From Lepturacanthus savala (Eukaryota; Chordata; Actinopteri; Scombriformes; Trichiuridae): a stretch of 64,000 bases of DNA. Position numbers and translations under genes: made by a program. The stretch is from the NCBI GenBank assembly GCA_030544235.1, contig CM060475.1, forward strand, positions 7,587,420-7,651,419, written 5' to 3'. Under the pieces are notes generated by a model that did no database searches, was not told the origin of the DNA, and saw only the letters and a list, made by a program, of their open reading frames with translations. Shown piece by piece: positions 11,870 to 25,400 of this stretch; position 1 is the first letter of the stretch; each line of letters begins with the position of its first letter.

Positions 11870-12310
11870 AGTGTATAGAGGGGGTGGTGGGTGGTGATGA
11901 CTATCACCAGGCTCAGGTCAATAAGTGGACGTCCAGCATCGTGGAACGCTGCCTCAGCCAACTCGTTAAACAGGGGAAGCCATACAAGTACATAGGTGGG
12001 TTTAATTATACTAATTATACACATATATATATATATAGATTATATATATTGATTATTCTTCTCTATAGTGACGTGTGCTGTGATGCAGAAAACCGGCGCC
12101 GGGCTCCACACGGCCAACTCCTGCTACTGGGACACGGCCATGGACGGTGAGGATAGAGATATAATCAATCAGTCTGATCAATACGGTCAATCTGATCGAT
12201 CAATCTGTTTGTTTTTTTTTTTTTTCCCCCCTGCAGGAAGCTGCACTGTGAGATGGGAGAACCGCACCATGTACTGTGTAGTCAGCGTGTTCGCTGTGGC
12301 CATCGCATAG
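10759..12310 (+). CDS. dynlt3: Dynein light chain Tctex-type 3
   Basis: Five coding exons: 10759-10785, 11162-11203, 11872-11995, 12069-12146 and 12237-12310, giving 114 aa (human DYNLT3 116). The start is ATG in MDEYHNGSE, aligned with human MEEYH. Family blocks are intact: FNPEEADNIVKE, WTSSIVERCLSQL, GKPYKYIVTCAVMQK, then SCYWDT and CTVRWENRTMYC. It is a light chain of cytoplasmic dynein-1, a homodimer that docks on the intermediate chain and links cargo; mammalian DYNLT3 also binds BUB3. TCAVMQK, NRTM and VFAVAIA resemble DYNLT3 more than DYNLT1, and the gene sits between rpgr and cybb as in human. Exon 3 begins directly after a (TG)n tract that replaces the usual pyrimidine tract. The 3' region is a long CA-rich array. 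Confidence 0.96.
11792..11868 (+). repeat. (TG)n directly before dynlt3 exon 3
   Basis: About 38 TG units end in TCAG, the acceptor of exon 3 (11872). The tract takes the place of the polypyrimidine tract. Homopolymers C9 and A18 lie just upstream near 11673-11701. Confidence 0.97.
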
Positions 12311-12364
<54 letters not shown>

Positions 12365-12623
12365 AAACTATATATAACACACACACACAAAAAAAACTAT
12401 ATATAACACACACACACATAAAAAATACTATATATAACACACACACACACAAACTATATATAACACACAAACACACACAAACTATATATAACACACACAC
12501 ACACACACACAAAACTATATATAACACACACACACACAAAACTATAACACACACACACAAAACTATATATAACACACACACACACACACAACTATATATA
12601 ACACACACACACACAAACTATAT

Positions 12624-12658
<35 letters not shown>

Positions 12659-13676
12659 CTATATATAACACACACACACAACTATATATAACACACACAC
12701 ACAAACCAATATAACACACACACACAAACCAATATAGCACACACACAAAACTATATATAACACACACACACAAACCAATATAACACACACACACAACTAT
12801 ATATAACACACACACAAAAAAAATACTATATATAACACACACACACACAAACTATATATAACACACACACACACACAAAACTATATATAACACACACACA
12901 CACACACAAAACTATATATAACACACACACACACACACAAAACTATATATAACACACACACACACACAAACTATATATAACACACACACACACACACACA
13001 CAAAACTATATATAACACACACACACACAAAACTATATATAACACACACACACACAAAACTATATATAACACACACACACACAACTATATATAACACACA
13101 CACACAAACCAATATAGCACACACACAAAACTATATATAACACACACACACAAACCAATATAACACACACACAAAACTATATATAACACACACACACAAA
13201 CCAATATAACACACACACAAAACTATATATAACACACACACACAAACCAATATAACACACACACACAACTATATATAACACACACACATAAAAAATACTA
13301 TATATAACACACACACACACAAACTATATATAACACACACACACACACAAAACTATATAACACACACACACACACAAAACTATATATAACACACACACAA
13401 AACTATAACACACACACAAAACTATATATAACACACACACACAAAACTATATATAACACACACACACACAACTATATATAACACACACACAAAAACCAAT
13501 ATAACACACACACACACACACAAACCAATATAGCACACACACAAAACTATATATAACACACACACACAAACCAATATAATACACACAAAACTATATATAA
13601 CACACACACACATATATATAAAATTATATATAACACACACACATATATAAAATTTTATATAACACACACACATAAT
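12311..13676. repeat. CA / ACTATATATAAC compound array, dynlt3 3' region
   Basis: Starts one base after the stop codon. (CA)4-16 runs alternate with AACTATATATAA and ACCAATATAA spacers about 60 times over 1.37 kb. The 3' UTR resumes at 13677 and AATAAA stands at 13909, so the mature message would include the array unless it is spliced or cut short. Confidence 0.95.
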
Positions 13677-13908
13677 TATTCCAGGCGTGCTGCGTCCTCC
13701 AGGGGGAGACCTTGTGCCACAGAGATCCCGCTGCGACCTTTGACCCCTGCAGTTGTCAGCCTTTAAACATGATTCTCTTCCTGTTTTTTCTGCTTCATTC
13801 GCTCCATATTGAAGTGAATTCCTCGCCCACTGATGCCTGACTGCATGAAAACTCCTCCAGTCACTTTATTCAACTTCTTATCTCCTTTATTTCATGCTTC
13901 ATGTCAAA

Positions 13909-13914
13909 AATAAA
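13909..13914 (+). promoter_or_regulatory. dynlt3 poly(A) signal
   Basis: AATAAA in CAAAAATAAAAGC, about 1.6 kb past the stop codon. The next 700 bp (13916-14634) is AT-rich and shows no gene. Confidence 0.55.
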
Positions 13915-14634
13915 AGCTGATTTTTGTACCCGGAGCGTTTTGCTGCAGGTTAATAAACGATACATTATTTAAGATCAAACATCTTTCGTTTCTTATTTGA
14001 ATTAATAAAAGCGGATTCATCTTTGATCTTGGCACATTTTTATTGTTTCTTTTTTAGAAAACGGGATGAATTTGAAGAATAAAACATGGAAATAATCAGA
14101 GGACAAGTAGCTCACACAGGATTTATTACAGTGACTGTTCTTACATCAGAGTGTTGTAACCTGTGTGGACATCAGGAAGTTATAAAATTGTTAAAAGTTC
14201 CTTTTTTTTACTTGCAAATTAATATTTAAAACCTTTTTAAGCTAAAAAAAAACCAGAACAACAGTAAAATATGTCATAAGTTCCTGTTTTTGCATTTATT
14301 TTGAAACAGTTTCCAACAAAATTTCAAATTAAAAGTCCATGAGATGAGATTAAAATCTTATTTTAGTAAAATAATTGATTTATTTAATTGAGAAATATTT
14401 CAGATTGACTGAGAAGCTGTGACAGGTTCTTTTCTTTCATTGCTTCAGCAGCTCATAGAAAGTAAACGAGACAGAAACAGGAAGCAGCAGCTTCACCTTC
14501 TGAGGAAAAACAGAAGCAGAACCAGATTCATGTGAAACTTGTTTTCTCCTCGGTTGAGCAACGGCGGAATGTTTGTAAAACGTCTGCGGAGAAGAGTCGA
14601 GGAGGAGGAGGAGATCAGCTGCTTCTATGATCCA

Positions 14635-16245
14635 CGTTCTACAACGTTCTACAACGTTAAACAACAATAAACAACGTTGTACAACGTTAAACAACAATAA
14701 ACAATGTTCTACAATGTTAAACAACAATAAACAACATTCTACAACGTTAAGACGTTAAACAACAATAAACAACGTTCTACAATGTCCTACAACGTTAAAC
14801 AACAATAAACAACGTTCTATAATGTTCTACAACGTTAAACAACAATAAACGTTCTATAACATTCTAAAACGTTAAACAACAATAAACAATGTTCCATAAC
14901 ATTCTACAACGTTCTACAACGTTCTACAATGTTAACAATAAACAACGTTCTATAACGTTCTACAACGTTAAACAACAATAAACAATGTTCCATAACATTC
15001 TACAACGTTCTACAACGTTAAACAACATTCTACAACGTTAAACAACAATAAACAACGTTCTACAATGTCCTACAATGTTAAACAACAATAAACAACGTTC
15101 TATAACATTCTACAACGTTAAACAACAATAAACAATGTTCCATAACATTCTACAATGTTCTACAATGTTAAACAACAATAAACAACGTTCTACAATGTTC
15201 TACAATATTAAACAACAATAAACAACGTTCTATAACATTCTACAACGTTAAACAACAATAAACAATGTTCCATAACATTCTACAACGTTCTACAACGTTA
15301 AACAACAATAAACAACATTCTACAACGTTAAACAACAATAAACAACGTTCTACAACATTCTACAACGTTAAAAGACGTTAAACAACAATAAACAAGTTCT
15401 ACAATGTTCTACAACGTTCTACAATGTCCTACAACGTTAAACAACAATAAACAACGTTCTATAACATTCTACAACGTTAAACAACAATAAACAACGTTAA
15501 ACAACAATAAACAACGTTCTATAATGTCCTACAATGTTAAACAATAAACAACGTTCTATAACGTTCTACAACGTTCTACAATGTTAAACAACAATAAACA
15601 ACGTTCTATAACGTTCTACAACGTTCTACAATGTTAAACAACAATAAACAACGTTAAACAACAATAAACAATGTTAAACAACAATAAACAACGTTCTATA
15701 ATCTTCTACAACGTTCTACAATGTTAAACAACAATAAAGAACGTTAAACAACAATAAAGAACGTTAAACAACAATAAACAATGTTCTGCAATGTTAAACA
15801 CCATTAAACAACAATAAACAACAATAAACAACGTTCTACCATGTTAAACAACAATAAATAATGTTCTACAACATTAAACAACAATAAACAACGTAAAAAA
15901 ACAATAAACAATGTTAAACAACAATAAACGTTATATAACAATAAATAACGTTCTACAATGTTAAACACCATTAAACCACAATAAACAACAATAAACAACA
16001 TTCTACAACATTAAACAACAATAAACAACATTCTACAACATTAAACAACAATAAACAACGTTAAACAACAATAAACAATGTTCTACAATGTTAAACAACA
16101 ATAAACAACGTTCTACAACGTTAAACAACATTAAACAACAATAAACAACGTTTTACAATGTTAAACAACATTAAACAACAGTAAACAACGTTCTACAATG
16201 TTAAACAACAATAAACAATGTTCTACAACGTTGAACAACAAATGT
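14635..16245. repeat. AACGTTCTACAACGTTAAACAACAATAAAC array, dynlt3-cybb spacer
   Basis: Blocks of ACAACGTTCT, ACAACGTTAA and ACAACAATAA in irregular order for 1.6 kb, between the convergent 3' ends of dynlt3 and cybb. On the minus strand it would be late 3' UTR or downstream DNA of cybb. Confidence 0.95.
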
Positions 16246-16257
16246 GTAGGAGCTCTG

Positions 16258-16373
16258 GCCGTCTTGCCGTGACAACGCTGTGACGTTGCCGTGACATCGC
16301 TGTGACGATGTTGTGGTGTTGCCGCGACGACGCCGTGACGCTGCTGTGACGTTGCCGCAACGACGCTGTGACT
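16258..16373. repeat. CpG-rich GCCGTGACGACGCTGTGACGTT-like array
   Basis: Short irregular units built on GTTGCCGTGAC and GCTGTGACG, placed between the AACGTT array and the cybb stop codon, so probably in the cybb 3' UTR. Confidence 0.85.
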
Positions 16374-16428
16374 CCACTGCTCCTTGGGAAGTTTCTTCCC
16401 TGTTCCCGCTGCGTTGAGACTTTTCCTG

Positions 16429-19400
16429 TTAGAAGTTTTCCTTGTTGAAGATGAACTTGACGTCTCCTTCAGAGTGAGACAGGCTCTGTTTCTCCAGAGA
16501 CTCCCCCAGACGAGGAGGACCACACAGGAACACCCCCACTTTAGTTCTAAAACCCCAAAAAATACACCTCAGTAAGCCTTCATCAGTGTTATACACCTCC
16601 AAATCTCACATTTTATCACACTAAACATAGATAAATAAATAGGTAATACTATTACTACTACTTTACCCAGGGTGCTTTGCTGCTATGTTGGTGAACTCGT
16701 TGTCCCAGTTGGGTTTACCGTACAGAGTCTTCTGTTTGAGGCCTGTGATTGGATCGTTCTCGGCTTCGTGGTGAACACGGAAGTGGGCCGCCTGACAAGA
16801 GACGTTCCAGCTTTAAAACTCTAGATGTAACAGGGGGTGAAGGAGTAACGGGGAGGTTTGATTGGCTCACCTCGGTCTCCTTCCAGCGGGTGAGGTAGAT
16901 GTTGTAGCTCAGGAAGTCCGTCACGCCTCTCTCAGCCATCTGACCCTCCAGAGACTGCAGCAGGTCGGCGAACCACTCGAAGGCCTGGGTCTCCGGGCAG
17001 AGCCAGTAGAAGTAGATCTGAGGAGACCGGCGGGAGGTTCAGCCAACCAGACTCCGCGGAATGTATCAACGATGGTGATGATCAAAACTACTTTGGAGCT
17101 GGTGTCCCTCACCTTCTTGGTGAAGACGTCCTGGTTGTTCTGGATCCGTTTGTACCAAACTGATTTGAGGATGGAGGCGAAGGGCGTGACTCCGATGCCG
17201 GCTCCCACCAGCATCACGACCTCGTAGCGGAACACGTCTTCGCTGGCGGTGCCGAACGGGCCGTCGATGGCCATCCTGGAAACACAGAATGAGGTGTTGG
17301 AGTTAACCTCGTCGTCGTCCAACACCTCGTTAACTCTAAAAACTAGTTAACTCCAACACCTTGTTAACTCCAACACCTGGTTAACTCCAACACCTTGTTA
17401 ACTCTAACACCTCGTTAACTATAACAACTAGTTAACTCCAACACCTGGTTAACTCTAACACCTGGTTAACTCTAACACCTCGTTAACTCCAACAACTAGT
17501 TAACTCCAACACCTTGTTAACTCTAACACCTCGTTAACTCCAACACCTTGTTAACTCCAACACCTCGTTAACTATAACAACTCGTTAACTCTAACACCTC
17601 GTTAACTATAACAACTAGTTAACTCCAACACCTGGTTAACTCTAACACCTGGTTAACTCTAACACCTCGTTAACTCCAACAACTAGTTAACTCCAACACC
17701 TTGTTAACTCTAACACCTCGTTAACTCCAACACCTTGTTAACTCCAACACCTCGTTAACTATAACAACTCGTTAACTCTAACACCTCGTTAACTCTTACA
17801 CCTTGTTAACTCCAACACCTTGTTAACTCTAACACCTCGTTAACTCTTACACCTTGTTAACTCCAACACCTCGTTAACTCCAACACCTTGTTAACTCCAA
17901 CACCTCGTTAACTCCAACACCTTGTTAACTCCAACACCTCGTTAACTCCAACACCTTGTTAACTCTAACACCTCGTTAACTCTTACACCTTGTTAACTCC
18001 AACACCTCGTTAACTCCAACACCTTGTTAACTCCAACACCTCGTTAACTCCAACACCTTGTTAACTCTAACACCTCATTAACTCCAACCCCTCATTAACT
18101 CCAACACCTCGTTAACTCCAACACCTCGTTAACTCCAACAACTCGTTAACTCCAACAACTTGTTAACTCCAACACCTCGTTAACTTTTGAGGTGATTTTG
18201 ATTTTAATTCCTGATTGTTCTTGTTTTTGTTTTTTTTGTTGATTTTTAATCAGCTGTTTTTAAATTGCATCCTGATGCTTTTAATGTTTGTTGTAATCAG
18301 GTTGAATCACCTTGTTGTTATGTTTTATATGAATAATCCTGCCTTCCCTGCATGTCTGGTGTGTTTGAAGATGATTGTTTTTTTTCTTTCTTCAGCAAAC
18401 AGAACTAAAGGTAATTTCTTCTCTGAATAGAAGACTGTCTGGTCTGGAAAACGCTCTCCAGTAAATTGCCAGTAGAACCGGTGTGGAGATGTTCACATTG
18501 TTGGATTTTCATCTTTTCATCAGTAAAACGTGACTCCTGCTACTGCTTCCTACAACAAAGGAGTGTAATCGGAGGTGTTTTTGTGTACTTGGGCAGCTTC
18601 CAGGCCTCCTGCCGTTCGGGTTTGTCTCCTCCACAGGCCTCGTACAGCGCCTGGGTCCAGTCCCCCACGATGCGGATGTGGGCGCTGAAGTAGTCCTCCT
18701 CGGGGGCAGAGGTCAGGGTGAAGGGGTGCCACTCCAGCCGGGACACCGAGGGACACTGGATGAACACGTACTGACCCACCTCCATGCTGAAGCCCTTCCT
18801 CTTCATCTGCAGCTCCAGCGTCTTGGAGGGATGCATCACCACCTGGGGATAGGTAGGACAGGTAAGACAGGTAGGATGGGTAGGACAGGTAGGATTGGTA
18901 GGACAAGTAAGACAGGTAAGACAGGTAGGACGGGTAGGACACATAGGATGGGTAGGACAGGTAGGACACATAGGTCAAGTAGGACAGGTAGGACATATAG
19001 GACGCATAGGACAAGTAGAACAGGTAGGACAGGTAGGACACATAGGACAAGTAGAAGAGGAAGGACAGGTAGGATGGGTAGGACAGGTAGGACAGGTAGG
19101 ATGGTAGGACGGGTAAGACAGGTAGGACACATAGGACAAGTAGAACAGGTAGGACAGGTAGGACAGGTAGGACGGGTAAGACAGGTAGGACACATAGGAC
19201 ATGTAGGACAGGTAGGACAAGTAGAACAGGTAGGACAGGTAGGATGGGTAGGACAGGTAGGACAAGTAGAACAGGTAGGACAGGTAGGATGGGTAGGACA
19301 GGTAGGACAGGTAGGATGGGTAGGACTGGTAAGACAGGTAGGACAGGTAGGATGGGTAGGACAGGTAGGACACATAGGATGGGTAGGACAGGTAGGACGG

Positions 19401-22400
19401 GTAGGATGGGAAAGACAGGGAGGACAGGTAGGACAAATAGGACACATAAGACAGGTAGGACACATAGGACAAGTAGAACAGGTAGGACAGGTAGGACGGG
19501 TTGGACACATAAGACAGGTAGGACAGGTAAGACAGGTAAGACAGGTAGGAAATTGTCATTTATTTCATTTATTATTATTACCAAACGAACCTTGGTGATG
19601 ACGACTTTCTGATGTGATCGATAGACTCGAACCAGACGTTCACACACGTAGAGGAACATGGGAGCTACCACCCACTTCCAGGTCTGCAGGAAAACAAGGA
19701 CATTACAACATTCATTCATTCTGACATTCATGTTGGATTTACTCATCTTTTTGTCTCCTCAAACGTCAAACAACTGCTATAAAATACAAAATATAAAAAC
19801 CAAATACTACACAATACTACAGGATACTACACAATACTACATAATACTGCAGGATACTACCAAATAATACACAATACTACAGGATACTACCAAATACTAC
19901 ACAATACTACAGGATACTACCCAATACTACATAATACTGCAGGATACTACCAAATACTACACAATACTACAAGATACTACCAAATACTACATAATACTAC
20001 AGGATACTACCAAATACTACACAATACTACAGGATACTACCAAATACTACATAATACTACAGGATACTACCAAATACTACATAATACTACGGGATACTAC
20101 CAAATACTACATAATACTACAGGATACTACCAATACTACATAATACTACAGGATACTACCAATACTACATAATACTACAGGATACTACAAAATACTGCAC
20201 AGTACTACAGGATACTACCAAATACTACATAATACTACAGGATACTACAAGGTATTACATGGTACTACAGGATAGTAAAAGGTACTACAGGATACTAGAA
20301 AGTACAACAAGGTACTATAGGGTATTCCAGGATATTCCAGAATATTCCAGGGTATTCCAGGATATTCCAGGATACTCCAGAATATTCCAGGATATTCCAG
20401 AATATTCCAGGATACTCCAGGATATTCCAGGATACTCCAGGATACTCCAGGATATTCCAGGATACTCCAGGATATTCCAGGATATTCAAGGATACTCCAG
20501 AATATTCCAGGATATTCCAGGATATTCCAGAATATTCCAGGATACTCCAGGATATTCCAGGATACTCCAGAATATTCCAGGATACTCCAGGATATTCCAG
20601 GATATTTCAGGATATTCCAGGATATTCAAGGATACTCCAGAATATTCCAGGATATTCCAGGATATTCCAGGAGTTATTGATCGGGTTTTTCTAGCCAATA
20701 AGAACGGACCATCGGGGGGTTCCCGGCGAACTCAGGAACAGAACATTCGGAGCCGTTCAGGCCCCACGTCTCGAACCGGTCCGAACACGTCTCGGGGTTG
20801 TTGGTTTTCAGGCTGGACTCCGTCTGTCCCCTAACGATCCGCCTGCAGCACAAATCACACCAATAATCAATAATCAATACCTTTGGTTTCTCCAGCGTTA
20901 ATCGGCTCCTCAGAGAGAAGAGGAGGTCACGGGGTCGTACCCGAAGCCGTGGAACACCAGGCCGATGAAGAAGACGACGAAGAGGTGGTGCGTGTACCAG
21001 AAAACCTCGAAGTAGGACCTGCGGATGATCTCCATGGACGAGGTGATGATGAGGATGAGGGCGAGCGTGATGGCGACGCCCGTCAGCCCGGCGATGGTGG
21101 TGAACATCACGATGGTCGGGTTCTGCAGCGAAACACAACTTGATTCTACAAGTTTAGAGCTTCCTTTGCAATTATTATTATTTAAAAAAAAAAAAAAAAA
21201 ATTCAAAAATTTTATTTTCTCTTGATATAAAATTTTGTATTATTTTTTATTAATATTATTTTCACTTGTTCCTCATATTTTATTTTATTTTTTATTTTAT
21301 AGAGACATTTATTTTAATTGTTTTCAATATGTACAAATTATATATAATTATATAATATATAAAAATATGTTTTTTCTTGATCTTGTTTTAAGACATTAGA
21401 TTACATGGTTCTTTCTTTATACTTGGCTATATTTGATATGCACAGCACTTTCTATTAAATTATTATTAAAGTATAACTTTAAATTCCTTTAAAACATCAT
21501 TTTTTTTAGACTATTTTCTGTCTTTTACTTGAGTCACAGGTCGAGTTGTTGGCTAACTTCCCTCATGTTGTCACAGTTCCTCTCTGTACTTTTACTAGAA
21601 TTATTGTTTTTTATTTTAAGAGAATAAATTTTAGAAAACTGAAAAAAATGCGGAAGTGTGGTGTAAAGTCATAAAAACACATAGTTGCGTATGATTTGGG
21701 GCATTATGGGAGTTAGAAAAGATGTTTTTAATGCTAAACTCTCCCTTTTTAATGATAATGGAGCTGCTTTTTTAAGCTTAATTACTCTTAATATATTTTT
21801 ACATTAATATAAAATCATTACCTTTTATCAATAACTCGTGTATCTAATGATATAATGACGAAAACATAAAAAAAAATGATTCGTCGTGATGTAACAGCTG
21901 CGGCGCCATTTGAGGGCGCCAAAGGCGCCAAAATCAACTTCCTGGTTCAGCCGGAGAGCGGCTCTGATTGGTCAAAGGTGTCACGTGACTGCAAAAACGA
22001 CCGTTAATCCGAGAGAAGTAACGGTTTTCGAGAGAAAAATTGACGATGAAGCGCATAAAAAAATGGAAAATAAAAATTTCTAAAAGACGCTGCACTTAAA
22101 GGGTGGAAACAAAGCTTCTTGGAAGAATATAAAAGCAAGAAAAGGCGTTGAAAGCGGGATTTTACTGTAAGTTGATGTTAAAGTTGATGTAAAATATGTG
22201 GTTTTTGTTCCTAAAATCGTCAGCGAATTCGTTAAAAAATTTAAAATAGCTAATTTTCGTGCTAACTAATTTACACCAAAAGCAACTTAAAGCAGTTTAA
22301 TTTTCAGTTTAAAATTGACAAGTGAGTCAACAAACAAAATAGTAATTGGGATAATGTCAAAAATATAATGTGGTGTAGCCATAAAACCCTGACATCAGAT

Positions 22401-25400
22401 ATTTTAACCCTCAAAAAGTAAAAAAAAAAAACTAAAAACACTGAATTTTTAGATTCTAGATGGATTAAATATTTAAAGTTTACACCATTTGACATTTCGT
22501 GTCCAAAAATGCTACAAATATGAGATAAAAAGTCCCAAATATGAGATAAAAAGTCATAATTATGAGATAAAACAGCAAGGATTATCAATAAAAAAGTCCA
22601 AATATGAGATTTATTAAAACATTAATATAAAAAGTCATTTTAGTCTTATTTTTGAGAAAACAAGAATAAATTGACCAAAACTGAAGAAAGTCCAAATATC
22701 TTTAATAATCTTTTAATAATTTTAAAAATGAAAACACATGCTATTAGCTAGTTTTATATTCAAGGTAGATTAAATATTTAATAATCATCTTTTTTTTTCC
22801 AAGTTCTTCAAGTTTTTGACTTATATCTAAAGAACATTTTCAATGTAGCTGCATTTTTTTAAATATAGGAATGTCAGGAATGATTTAGAAATGATCTAAA
22901 TTTGTTTTAAATGTGGTTCCACATTTCAATTATTAGTCTTTTAATGAATATGGAAACCAAATCCACAAAGAGGAAGCTGCTCAAATGACAACATCTCTGC
23001 AGAGACACTTTTCCCCCATAGAGGAAGTTTGTCAGATGAAGTAATGCTAATTTCTTCTTTTTTTTCTATTGACACAGGATTAAGCAATTAAATAGAGGGG
23101 ATTTCAAAGATTTCATCAATGTGAAATGAGCTGTGTGTTTTTTTTTTTTTTCTAGGAACCTAACTCACCGTCTCATTGGTCCTGATCGGGTTAAGGAACG
23201 AGGCGTTGTCTCCGTTGCCGATTTCAGACAAGATGAATGGCAGAAAACTGGTGTTCCGGTTCAACTGAGCGTCCATGAAATACTCAAAGTTAAACAGGTG
23301 AGCGACGATGTGCACGGCTACAGGAAGGCAACAAAAGAGACCTTTATTAGGATGAAAGTGATGCAAAATCATGTGTTGGGGCCGTGATTCATCCATTCAT
23401 CTATTAATTAGGGTTTAAAAATGGCAAAATAGTTGGTGATTAATGTGATAGTTATAGGCAACTATCATACTTTCTATGATACAGGACCTTTAATATCACC
23501 TTAGCTGTTGTTTCACATCAGAATAGGTTCAAATACATAATAATAATTTATTATATATAATAAATAATTTAATATCTGAAGTATTGACAAAAAATAACCT
23601 ATAAATTAATATAAAGAATTGAATAAAGGTCACATATACAATAGAAAATGTAGCCTATGAAACATTTAGTGTGTTTTTTTCTATTGAATCTGCCAAATAT
23701 TAAAGTGGGAATAGAATTATGAAATGAAAAAAGTTGTAGGGAAATTATTAAATATTCAGTATTTGAATTTGCGTGATGTGATAATTTAGAGGCTTTGCAT
23801 TCAAAATTAAATAAAGGTCACATATATATTGAAAAAAAAGCATCTTATAAAACATTTATATGAATTTTGTTGTATTGAATCTGCCAAAGATGAAATTATG
23901 AACAAATATTTTCCAGTCAGATAATTAAAAAAGCTCAATCTTTATATCTTTATGAGCATATTTATCACATCACAGCTTTGCTATCATCTATATAATGTAA
24001 TATATGAACGTTACCTGTATGGAAGGCGATCATATAAGCCACCAGTTTGTGAAAAGTGATGTTTCGGTCCAGCTGCCGTGCGGCCGTGCGGCTGCAGAAC
24101 TGAAAGCAGACGGGGGAGAACGCGTCCAAGTAAACCTGAGAGATGATTCGCCGGTAAATCCAGGTGATGCGTCTGGATGAAGCGTATTTTGTGGTACCTG
24201 AATGGAGCCGCGGAGGAAGGACAGCAGGTTCCTGCAGACCGGCAGCAGGATCAACATGCAGTTGAAGTTGAGGCAGGCGGCTGGAGCTCGGGCCCAGGGC
24301 AGAGCTTGCTGCAGGTGCAGTATTTTATATTTAATGGGCAAATTGCGATTCAAACAGCGTATCCCATACGTTTAACTCGCATTTCTGTTTGTTCGAAGTC
24401 GAACAGAAAGTGAAGTTTCACTTCCGCTGCTGCGAATCCAGCTGTGAAACCAGCTGTGACCACAGAGCTGGCTCCAAGCCGCGGCTGATTTAACTGCAGA
24501 CACAAGCTGCTGCTGATAATCCCCTTTGTGATGTCACTTCTTTACACGCTAATGTGTGTGTGTGACTAATTCATCATTTCTTCAAGGTGTGGATGTGTGT
24601 TTCCCCTCTGTGACAAACAGTGTTTGGATTCTATGTCACATATACAATCTGGGTTTATACTGTGTGTATTTAAATAGGTGTGTGTGTGTGTGTGACAGAC
24701 TCACGCCGAGAAGAACACGCGTGTAGAACCACCTCTCGACCAGGAAGGCCATGTAGAAACGGACGAACAGGAAGATGTTGATGCCCAACCAGACCAGCTG
24801 GAAACCAGTAAGAAACACGTTTATACTGGACTCACAGATTTGACTTTAATGCTTTAAACACTCTCGTTTTCACCTTCTTCGGAAATTTGACTTTGCTTTG
24901 AGAAAGTAAAAACAAAAGTCAAGTAAAAACGTGAAAAAGTAAAAGCAAAATGAAATAAAACACTTAAAAAATCAAGTAAAAGGAAGTAAAAACATTAAAA
25001 ATGTAAATAAAAGTAAGTAAAAAGCATGCAGCCATATTGCAAAACAAATATTTTGTTGAATTTACATCATTTTATGATGAAAAGTAGCAACAAATCCACA
25101 TATTTTGAACAAGATATTAGTCCATATCAAACATTTTTATTCAAAAAGTAAAAGAGCAATCACTGCACAGCACATCTTACCACAGGAAGAGGAACCGTCA
25201 GAATATAAGATAACAAATTAACCATGAATTAACCATCAAAACTTTTAAGAAATGAAAGATTTTTGTATTTTTTTGTACTTTTTTGTAATAAAACAGACCA
25301 GATATTGGATTTTCATAACTCGCTGCACTGAAATAATGAAATATGAGATTAAATAGCCCTTAAAATCAAACCCATCTTTAACAGGATGCCAATAAAAGCA

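Noticed and set aside
14635..16245. Possible CRISPR-like or origin-like direct repeats
   Set aside because: Units are contiguous and degenerate, with no unique spacers, in a eukaryotic intergenic region: a minisatellite.
18550..19746. 398-aa and 224-aa minus frames and the 306-aa plus frame
   Set aside because: They read the TAGGACAGG array; only the parts over 18589-18842 and 19591-19683 overlap real cybb exons, and in the larger frame not in the right phase.
20259..20834. 191-aa frame with IPGYSRIFQD repeats, collagen- or silk-like at first sight
   Set aside because: A 10-bp tandem repeat gives a 10-aa period; it lies in a cybb intron on the opposite strand.
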